A stretch of DNA of 64,000 nt from Apiosordaria backusii. Lineage: Eukaryota > Ascomycota > Sordariomycetes > Sordariales > Lasiosphaeriaceae. This document shows, one piece after another, positions 55,475 through 64,000 of the stretch (the first letter of the stretch is position 1; each line of letters begins with the position of its first letter). The notes below the pieces were generated by a model. That model made no database searches and was not told the DNA's origin. It saw only the letters and a program-made list of their open reading frames with translations. Location: the NCBI GenBank assembly GCA_030549205.1, contig JAUKTV010000001.1, positions 4,526,001 to 4,590,000 on the forward strand. Direction: 5' to 3'. The position numbers and the translations under genes are program-made.

Positions 55475-56642
55475 ATGCCTCCCAAGGAAGCTAAACGCAA
55501 ACTAGGCCAGTTCCTTAGTGACACGATAGCTCAAGATCCAGCCTCCCCAAAGAAACTGAAGCAGAAAATCGGTATCCATACTATGAGCGCCGCCCCTTCA
55601 ACACCCTCTCCTGCTACTAACGACGATGCCATCGATTATCAGTCTCTGGCATCGTTCGTTGAAAAGCAGATGAGAGATCCAAAACCAATCACATCGCACC
55701 AACGCCGTTTGTTGACTGAGCTCATGTCCTCACTCAAAGATGAAGAGCCCGATGTCAGCGGTTACGACTGGGTGAGCTTGCTGCAAAGTACACCCCCCCC
55801 TTCCATCCCTTGCTAGCCCATCATCAACACTAACACCATGCACAGGATACACAGACGCCCACAAAAACCAAGCCGGCACCTCCATCGACTACAAAGACGA
55901 GGCCGTCCCAACCACCAACCCTGCAACCCCCAACACAAAATGGACCTGCACCTTGACATTCAAACACTCAAGGGAACACGGCCCCCAGTTCTTCCCTTTC
56001 CCCCATCAGGTTGTTTCTGGCGGCTTTGCGAAGAAGAAAGACGCCAAGAAGTACGCGGCCAAGTGCTGTGTTGAGTGGCTCATGTCAGAGAATTACATGC
56101 CCAACGACGGGATAAAGGTGTCCTTCCCAACAGGTTCCAAACTGATGATGTCCTCCTCGAACAAAATATACGGGCCTTTATCTCAACCGTCTCCTTCATC
56201 TTCAACACCTACCCCAACTCAATCACCATCCAAACTACAGCCCCCTCCGCCTAAACCAACCGAGTCAGCCCTCTCCCTGTTAGAGAGCGGAGGTATCCCC
56301 CTGGGCCCTCCAGACAACGATGACAACGGCAATGACGATAATGACATTGGCGAGACACCCTCTAAGCGAGTCGCCGCGCTATGTCAGAAGCTCGGTTTGA
56401 GGCCTCCTAGGTATGTCCTCATCCAGAAGGCGGGTCAGGAGGGTGTGTTTGGCGGGTACGCCGACATGGGAGCGGACAGCTGGCTTGTGCCGGATGATGC
56501 CGACGAAAAGGACTTTGGGAAAGTGGAGAGGGTGTATTCCAAGAAGTCCGCCAAGGAGACGATTGCGCAGAATGTTTTGGGGCTTCTACTCAAGGTTGAG
56601 AGGGAGAGAGAGGAGGAGTCGGCGCGGTTGGCGGGTAAATAG
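55475..56642 (+). CDS. Protein with two double-stranded-RNA-binding-like segments
   Basis: Two exons, 55475-55787 and 55846-56642, give 369 aa from the ATG at 55475. The 58-nt intron has donor GTACAC, a CACTAAC branch and CAG; the other candidate donor (GTGAGC at 55772) gives the wrong downstream frame. Exon 2 opens with YTDAHKNQAG and then KWTCTLTFKHSREHG...GGFAKKKDAKKYAAKCCVEWL, matching the dsRBD order of a middle strand and a final KKxAKxxAAxxxxxxL helix (about residues 105-200). A second similar segment lies at about residues 285-365 (VAALCQKLGLRPPRYVL...KSAKETIAQNVLGLLLKVE). Between them is a Ser/Pro-rich linker. dsRBDs bind RNA duplexes without sequence specificity; no catalytic domain is present. 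An N-terminal extension from 55256 would be hydrophobic and Arg-containing and is considered less likely. Confidence 0.75.
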
Positions 56643-59600
56643 GGGCACTAGAGGTGGATGGGGGAGGGAGTGAAGGGAAAGGGTCGGTGTGCTTTCTTGT
56701 TCTGATCAGATAAATTTAAGGTAATAGCGGAGATTGATTTGCAGTGGCTATGGAGTAGCTTTTGGATATGAGGGAGCTTTTGTTATCAGTTGAATGTGAG
56801 ATAGGTGTGGTTGGTTATTTTTCCCGTTCTTCTCTAATACACCAGATTTATGTCACGTCTTATAGGTAACTAGGTAGTGGGATGAATGACATGAAGTCAT
56901 ATCCCCGGTTTGAGACGTTGGCATTTCTTTTATTTGTATCGAGCCCGGGTTTAGGTAGTCTTAAATGGGCCGTTATAAATTGTTTCAGTGCAGCTGGCTC
57001 ACTGGTAAGGCGCAAAATGGTATCTTATTGCACTTGTGTTATTCACCCCATGTGATCGAGCATGTTGATAATATGTTGTATATTTTGCCAGCATTGATGC
57101 AAAGACACTCTCTTGTGAAGCGAAGGAATAACAAATAGTCATGTATGCCTTGACGAGATGTCCACAACTCACAGGTAAATCCGAATCTTCACCGAAATCC
57201 ATCTACCTATTCTCCCTGTTCACAAAATGCCTCCCAGAGCTTCGGTGCTTAGGTATCCAATGTTACTATTATGCCGATTCCAGTACACGCGACGACAAAG
57301 GCCAGTCTTGAGCTCACTAAACCTGATCGTCCTACCACAACATCAGTTCACCTGACCCCTACGTGCCCTACTACCACCCTTCTATGCCCGCCTGCCACAG
57401 CAGATGAAGATCAGCACCCGCCCTCACTGAACCAGGACTCGAACGTTATAACTTTGCCTCCTAACCACGACAGCCATCAAACCACCCAATCCATTCAGCA
57501 TCCACCAAATCCATGCCCTGACTTCTTCAACTCACTTTACCGCACCCCAGCCCTTCAACCGGGCCGGGCCATTCCCCAGGCTTTTCTGTGATTGGACTCG
57601 GGGACCTGTCACGTCAGAGCCCTGTCCTGCCTACCTGTCTGCCTGTCTTGTAACAGGTACAGAAAAGGTACCTCAAGACCCTGTACATAGCTAAACTCAG
57701 GTAGTACTTACCATTGTACCCCATGTCACAGACGAATCCCGTGGGGTGATAGTTACAGGGGGCACAAGAAGGACCCTGAACGAACGGTAAACGGCACGAA
57801 CGGGAACGGATAGGGTAGACCCCCCAAACGATCCAAACCCAATGAACCCCTCTTTCCAGAGGCAATATGTCCAACCTTTTTGTCCAACCTTGATATCTTG
57901 GGAAACTGTCTGTCCCATCCAATACCAGTTATTCTACCTGAGGCAACGAAGAAAACTGGTCATGGAACCAATAAACCCCTAGCTACCTTGCCCTACGTTT
58001 CATTCCCCCGAGAGCGAAGAACACCCCTTTTTGTTCACGGGCAGGTCTGTTCGATTTTCACATTCTGGGGAGGATGAGAAGCTCGTCATTCTCTGATAAT
58101 GCGAATCTAAACCAGAACCAATGAACCTCTCTCCTCACTCCCCGGGCAGAACCCGACCCTTCATTGAAGGCAGGATAAACCGGTCGTGCCGACCCAGCAA
58201 GACCGTGCAAACCCGTGCAGAGCCTGCAAAGTTCCCCATGTCCCTGAAATCCCATCCTGCGCACTCTCCTGTGGGTTACTCTTCTGTGGCGTGTGGTCAA
58301 AGGAGGTTGGAAACCCTTCCCTTCCCTACCCCCTGGTGGCCCCCTGCCCGGAGCAAAACGTCCGGGATATCAAAACGACCCTTCACCTTTCCTCTTCCCC
58401 CAACCCCATAGCCATGACCAATATCGTCCCCATATTTTTGGCTTATTAATAATTATTATTCTCGTGAAAATGTCAGGGCATTTCTCGGATACCGGAAAGA
58501 AAACTCTTCGCCTTACCTTACAAATTTCTCGAGGCTGGTCTTTTTTCGGGTTCAACCCCATCCGTTCATTCGCCCCAGCCTTTTACTACACACGCTATAA
58601 TACCGTGAATACCCAGCGCGCAAAAAAAAAACCCACAAATGATCCCCCCAGATTTGCTGTTATTTTTGCCCTACAAGGAAAATCATCCGGGGATAAGCCT
58701 CGCGATCAACAATACAGCTCAGCCACTGATCGCAAAAAGTGCCACATCTTGGGGGAACCGCTCAGTAGATTTGTGGGGATGTGATTGGTCAAATTCCCCC
58801 ACTTACACGTTTTTGCGTGGTCTTGGTGGGTACACCTACTCCAGGGAAATAAAGCCTAGCGCGAGACTTGCCCCACAAAACTGTCAGGGGGAATGTTAAT
58901 CTGTGGCAGCCACACACGCAAGACCAGATTCGAAGTCACTTTTCTAGCAATTTCTATAGCAGGGGTACCTCTCAGGATATATGGCCAGTGCTGTGCCCAT
59001 TGCTCAACACCACCCCAATCCAACACTTCTTACCGTCACGTGACTATATTGGTCGCAAGCAACTAACAAACGACAGCAATATCACCATCTAAACTTAACT
59101 GCAATCAACTGGCTACTTTTAAGAATGAGAATTATGACTTAGGTACTTTATTTTATATGGAAAAAGTGGTCTTTTTCAGGTACTCGGACACCGAGGCAAT
59201 TTCGATAAAATCCCGTCTTTCATACCCTATTTGGTTAGTAAGTCACACGCTAGGCTTTCCAACCCTGGGTATAGGTGTAGGTTGAATTTGGGGGCTTGAA
59301 TTCTAGAACTCGAAGATCTTTAGGGATCAACATTTTTGGGGGGATCAAATCATATTCGTGGCTTGTGCTTGTTGTGCTTGTCACCTTGTCTTTGCCATCG
59401 GCGTCGCCATCGCCATCGCGAGGGGTAGGGGGTTTCTTGGGGTGGCTCGGGGTGGTGGCTGATGCATTTGTAATTCACAAGACAGAGACAGGGAACAACA
59501 TTGACGAGATAATGATTGATCACCTAGACAGAAGGTAGTCAACAACTCCTGTGCAGAAAAGCCAGAAGTAAGTAATCTGAATAGAGCACATCTCGAACGG

Positions 59601-59931
59601 ACGGGAGAGCATCTGTAACTTTGTCAATAGATAGTTGTGAATGAGTAGTCTCAAAGTTGAAAACAAATCATCTCCATCCAGTATATAAAAAAAGGAAAAA
59701 ACAATATAAAACCAAAACAAACGCCCCCAGGACCAAACAAACGTGTACCCGGGCCCTGGAGTTTTACACCGTCCTCCATATGCTTTCCCCCCACCTAAAC
59801 TAAAAAATTCGTTATGCTCCTCCCTTCCCCCTTTGGAAGAAAAGCCCCTCGCTGTGCCATGTATTCAAGCAAAAGACACATGAAAACCTTCCAGGTTCCT
59901 ATACCACTCCGACTCCACCGAAATCGATCCC
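56643..59931. other. Gene-poor region
   Basis: Contains a Pro/Thr-rich ATG ORF at 57271-57591 (106 codons, no domain), not accepted as a gene. No tRNA or repeat was found. A tRNA-like D-arm string near 57000 lacks a T arm. Confidence 0.55.
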
Positions 59932-60887
59932 CTATGCCTCCCCATTTGTCTGCTGCCCCTCCCTCGCAGCCTCCTCCCTACACCTCCCACACATGCACCA
60001 CCCCCCCAAGCTCCCCCTAGCCCACTCCCTCCTCTCCCTCACCGGCAACTCCACATCACAGTAATGATTCAAAATCTCCTCCCCCTTCTTGATCCCCGCC
60101 TCTTTCCCTCCACCCTTTACGACCCTCTCCTTCCTCGCCCAAAGCACCATCTTCCCCCCCCACTCCCAGCTAACATTCGGATCACAGTCGTGATTCGCCA
60201 GGCACCAAAAGGGATGCACAGCCGCCACATCCGGCCTCCCGTCCCTTCTCCCGTCCTGATAATTCTTCCTCGCCGAGGCCGTCCCCCTAAACTTTGCGTA
60301 GCACGTGTTGAAAACCCAGAGGTCGTGCCTGTCCAACGTTTCGTAGATGTTTATGTCCATCTTTTCCAATATGTGGAGAGGGATCTCGATATTGTACTCG
60401 AACGAAAACGGCAGAGTCCACTCTGGGGGCGGCTCGGCGTTGATGCTGCGGTCAATGTCGTTGAGCTCGGACGAGACGAAGTCGCCCCAGATGTATTTTA
60501 TCGACGGGATCTCCAGGGGGTGCGTCTCTTGATGGGCAGACATGGCGAGCAGTCTGGCAAGCAGCAAGAGGTAGAGAGACTGGTCGATGTCTTTGTTGTC
60601 CGGGTCTTTGGCGATGGAGTCGACGTCTGTGTCGCATATGGCGGGGTGGTATTGCTCTTGTGCCTTTGTAAAGCAATAGTCGTCACAGAAGATAGTATCA
60701 TAGCACTCCGGGCAGCTGACTGCCTTGGAGTTTTGATCGAGGGGCGGGAGTTCAGTCCCGCAGGCGTCGCAGGTGGATTCTTTGTGGCGGTTGTTGGCTG
60801 TTAGGAGGGAATACTCTTCAAGAACGGTCTCGCCTGGGGCGATGTCATCTTTCGCGAAGAGACCCAGCTGGTTGCACGTCGGGATTA

Positions 60888-60918
<31 letters not shown>

Positions 60919-61683
60919 CGTGTTGCTCTCGCCTTCGAGAAGAATCGGAAGTTTGGACACGCGGACTTCGCACTTGGGCGCCATGATTGACAGCTGTTTG
61001 TTGAGGTAGGATAACGACTCCTCCGAGAAGCGGTCTGGCTCGTGGGTGTTCCAGGGGTAGACTTCACGGCGAACGAGTCCGCGGTCGGGCAGGCTGTTGA
61101 TGTCGATGGGGTCGTCTGGTTCTCTGCGTAGTCTTCGGCGGCCGACTTGCTCGATGTAGCCTTTGATTTCGATGAGCTCCCTATTGTTGGGGGCGGCGGT
61201 GAGACCCCTCTCGCAGAACTTGAGCGCGCTTTTCAGGCTCCCGCAGAGCAACAGGCTCAAGGACAGGATCTGGTAGGCGCGGATCGAGGCGAGATGGGCC
61301 AGGAGGTTGAAGGGGCCAACCCCTTCCAGCCCTTCCATGGCATCCTCGTCATCAGTGCCGTCTGATATCCCTTCAGTAAGGGAGCCATGGTCGAGGACCA
61401 CAGGACAAGGTGTCGTCGAGTACCCCCTGAGTGCTTCTAGGGCCTGCTCGTGGTATTCGAAGCTCTCATCGCGGACCTCGTCGGCCAGCAGAAGAGAACG
61501 GTAGGCATCGCCAGCAGCGAGGTCTGGGTAGGCGAGGTCAGAGTAGACCACCGCCCGCTCCAGATAGAGAATCAAGTCGTAGGGAGAAGCAGACAAGAAG
61601 TCCGTCAGCTGCTGACGGCGCCCAAGGAGGTGCTCCCGACAAGGATCCTTCTCGTCGGGCACGGACGGTGACGAAGCTTCCAT
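59932..61683 (-). CDS. TPR-, MYND-like and SET-domain protein (SMYD-like methyltransferase)
   Basis: A single exon of 583 aa. The N-terminal ~200 residues are helical and TPR-like (HLLGRRQQLTDFL, LYLERAVVYSDLAYPDLAAGDAYRSLLL, LKFCERGLTAAPNNRELIEIK). SET-domain sequence begins near residue 265 (LGLFAKDDIAPGETVLEE). It is split by a zinc-binding insert near residues 303-345 with paired Cys (CDACG, CPECY, CDDYC) and a final HPAIC, as in MYND-type modules. The second half has NHDCDPN (near residue 500), GEEILNHYCD, and post-SET CMCGRC close to the C-terminus. These proteins methylate lysine on histones or other proteins using S-adenosylmethionine. A run of ten Asp (GTC repeat, 60889-60918) lies just before the SET start. 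The active-site motif is NHDC rather than the canonical NHSC. The substrate is unknown. Confidence 0.9.
60889..60918. repeat. GTC trinucleotide repeat encoding ten Asp
   Basis: Ten GTC copies on the plus strand, read as GAC (Asp) on the minus strand within the SET-domain protein, in the acidic segment before residue 265. Likely length-variable. Confidence 0.95.
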
Positions 61684-63553
61684 GGTCGATCAGGTAGATC
61701 AGACGGGGTTGGATTCCAGGGAAACGAAAGCAAACAAATATGGTGGAGGAAATGGACCGGTCTAGACGGGGAGGAAGCCAAGAAGAGAAAGCACAACAGG
61801 TTTCGGGTTCTGGCTTGGTCGGGTACCTTGCATATATATGTCTGCACCAGACGCTACAGGCAAGGACTGGGGGGGGGGGGGGGGAGATGGGGGAGACAGC
61901 AAAAAGTGCGAGTGACTGTCTGTTTGTTGTATGGTCCCTGTCGCTTGTCGTGGAATTTTTTTGCTCGTGGGGAGGACCCGTCGTTCTCCAGACTGACGTC
62001 TTGGTACGTAGTTGGCAAAGGCTACCACGATGACCTCTCTTTTTGCAAGCTAGCTCGACTGTAGAGGTAGGGGGGGCTTGCGAATGGAGGCTGGCCCGCT
62101 TGACCCGTGGTGAACGTTCGGCTCGGGTCGCTGCCCCAATAGCGACCTTAGGAGCAAGCTGGGATTTCCTAGTTTGTCGTTGTCACTGTCTGAAAAGCCA
62201 AAGCCAAAATTGACGTGCCCTGGCTGGCGAGCCCCGCCAAGCACGACGAGTGAAAGTTAGTGTAGACGGCTGTAACTGGAGACTTCCAGCAGATGCAAGA
62301 CTTGTAAGACCTTGATTTTTGTACATCACAACTGGACCCTCATCTTGCTTTGATTGAACCAGGTACTGCCGGGCATCCGCAGACAGTTTTAAACCATGCA
62401 GCCAGCGAGATGCCCTCACAGCTCACAGGTACAGGCCCGTTGCAAATGCTCCGGGGGCGCCCAGCCCAGGCGTGGGCTAGCCCTCATCCAGCGCCCCTCG
62501 CACCAAAAGCCGGCCGATGAGAGCCCCCAGTGCAAGGGTGCCATCATCGCACCGCTCTCTATGGTCTGCTCTGTACCGTGTATCCGTAGTGACCCCGTAA
62601 TCCGTAGTCCAGGTGTGAATGATGCGGCATTCTCATCCTTGCCAGCTGGACCCTTCACCTGAACCTGGGACAGACATGACTGGACATACCTAGCAGTACC
62701 TCTCCACCAGTAGATCCGATGTACCTGGACATCTGGGGACAAACATGTCAATCCACACAGATACGGCAACTTCCATCTTCCGAGACATCTCAGCCTTATT
62801 TGGGAGGATCACGCGCACATCTGCAGATGGCAAAAGAGATACCGAAGACAGCGCAAAACCCGAGATAAAAACAGCAGTGCTGGGAGCTGAAGCTGCAAAG
62901 TGATGGCAAGTCGTGACAAGGTCGAGATTCAACCGAGACCCTGGCCCCACCCGGACCCCTGTGCGATGCGGTTAAAACAGGGTTCACACCCACCAAAATC
63001 CGCGGGCGTTCGGGTTCCCTGAGATTCAGGGTCCTGCCCCAAATGATGGCTTGCATATTCACTGTGGCAGCTGGCCAGTGGCAGCGCGTTTTGGCCCATT
63101 GGCAGCCCTGGCCCCAGGTCTGGATCTACGTCATAGCCAGCCTCCAACAAACCACCCCCAATGCACGCCAGGCCAAGTTCCAAGGTTCGAGGTTGACCAG
63201 CTGCATTCCGTCGTGATGAGGGGGTCTCCTGATTGCGGCGACGAGGTTGCGTGTCCTGCGGCTCGGGATCGTTTGGTCAGTCATCTGGAGTCGTCTGTCC
63301 ACCTTCGAGCTACACCGCCGTGACCACCTCTGCACTTTTGCCTCCCGGCATCGAACTCCGCCGTTTGGAACCGAGCGGTCACAGCATCACTCTGTATCAC
63401 CCATCCCAACACTTTTGTGTCTGAGAAAGAATACGCCATAAATCTACTGGCTACTGCTATCTAGTTGTACTAGCTGTCTATCTATACCGAAGAAATCCCG
63501 TCATGCCTCCGGGAAGTTGAGAGAGGCTGAGAGACCCCGTCTCAAAAACAACC
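61684..63553. other. Intergenic, upstream of the SET gene
   Basis: No recognised ORF, RNA or transposon. A G14-type run lies near 61869-61883. The right end is the 3' flank of the Pho13-like gene. Confidence 0.6.
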
Positions 63554-64000
63554 TCACTGCTTATTAGCTCTCGCGACAAGCCCAATGTCGCTCAGTTTGT
63601 CCACATAGAATGCTGGGACGGCCACCGCATCCGCCGCCTCCCAGTGTTCCTTCTGACTTACGCCCGTTAGGACCGCCAGCGTGCCACCGAGCTTCCCCTC
63701 GATCCCAAACTTGATGTCGGTGTCAAGACGGTCCCCTACCATGCACGTGCGTTCGCGATCAAACTGGAACTTGCCCTCGATGGCATCCATCATGGCCTGA
63801 CTGGGCTTCCCGAGCGCCACTGGCTTTTGGCCTGTCGAATACATGAGAGGCATGCTCATGGAGCCCGCGCCGGGGAAGAAGCCGTGGCTCATGGGGAAGG
63901 TCGAGTCCACGTTGGTCGCCAAGAAGACGGCGCCCCGCCTCAGGTACTGGAGTGCATACGAGAGCTTGAGGTAGTTGATGTGAAAGTCCAAGCCGACCAA
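63554..64000 (-). CDS. Pho13/phosphoglycolate-type HAD phosphatase, C-terminal part
   Basis: An open frame that runs off the right edge of the window, so only the last 148-149 residues are seen and the true start lies outside. HAD phosphatases of the PGP/Pho13 group hydrolyse phosphoglycolate, 4-nitrophenyl phosphate and related damaged metabolites. Visible marks are VGLDFHINYLKLSYALQYL, FLATNVDSTFP, the KPSQAMMDAI lysine motif (KP-x-P/S type) and the magnesium-binding MVGDRLDTDIKFG. The C-terminal cap and core order agree with the family. The first three bases of the visible frame are TTG, within the gene. Confidence 0.93.
   Translation of the reverse strand: MVGLDFHINYLKLSYALQYLRRGAVFLATNVDSTFPMSHGFFPGAGSMSMPLMYSTGQKPVALGKPSQAMMDAIEGKFQFDRERTCMVGDRLDTDIKFGIEGKLGGTLAVLTGVSQKEHWEAADAVAVPAFYVDKLSDIGLVARANKQ

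Noticed and set aside
56993..57060. tRNA-like string with a D-arm look
   Set aside because: No T arm, no acceptor stem pairing.
57271..57591. 106-codon Pro/Thr-rich ATG ORF
   Set aside because: No domain, low complexity, no intron or neighbour evidence.

Overview
The window is nuclear DNA from a filamentous ascomycete, most likely a Sordariomycete of the Sordariales type. The genes have 1-3 short introns (about 48-110 nt) with GT-AG ends and CTRAY-like branch sites. The products include fungus-specific families: a WOPR regulator, a Ste3-type pheromone receptor, a PAS kinase and Hut1. Intergenic gaps are long, and no transposon or secondary-metabolite cluster was recognised.

Layout: 0.8-2.0 kb WOPR (Gti1/Pac2) transcription factor (+). 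3.3-8.6 kb three mitochondrial genes: cardiolipin synthase (+), the tRNA-modifying protein MTO1 (-), and mitochondrial SSB (-). 9.6-11.6 kb Ste3-like pheromone receptor (+). 12.3-13.3 kb tRNA 2'-phosphotransferase with RG-rich tails (-). 14.5-17.4 kb large dual-specificity phosphatase with a repetitive tail (-). 17.4-23.7 kb gene-poor, with one intron-containing tRNA. 23.7-27.3 kb large low-complexity conserved protein (+). 27.3-31.3 kb gene-poor and G/T-skewed. 31.7-33.0 kb triple-KH RNA-binding protein (+). 34.5-36.0 kb Hut1 nucleotide-sugar transporter (+). 37.0-39.1 kb F-box/LRR protein (-). 39.1-43.5 kb gene-poor. 43.5-47.3 kb PAS kinase (+). 47.3-50.4 kb microsatellite-rich with one doubtful poly-Gln ORF. 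50.4-53.8 kb Sea4/MIOS (-), divergent from Efg1 (+, 54.2-55.0 kb). 55.5-56.6 kb dsRNA-binding-like protein (+). 56.6-59.9 kb gene-poor. 59.9-61.7 kb MYND/SET methyltransferase-like protein (-). 63.6 kb to the edge: C-terminal part of a Pho13-like phosphatase (-).

Most of this is ordinary chromosomal housekeeping content. The strongest non-routine signal is that three conserved genes (KH protein, HUT1 twice, SEA4) are each broken by what looks like one missing base inside a G or C run. Adding one base per site makes every total CDS length divisible by three. This looks like systematic homopolymer undercalling rather than three pseudogenes, but needs raw-read confirmation. Other points are a dispersed 21-bp minisatellite family present at 2.2 kb and 36.3 kb, RG-rich tails on both sides of the Tpt1 domain, repeated proline and EKKKS blocks in the phosphatase, and a telomere-like box in the divergent SEA4/EFG1 promoter. 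I found no convincing undescribed system.
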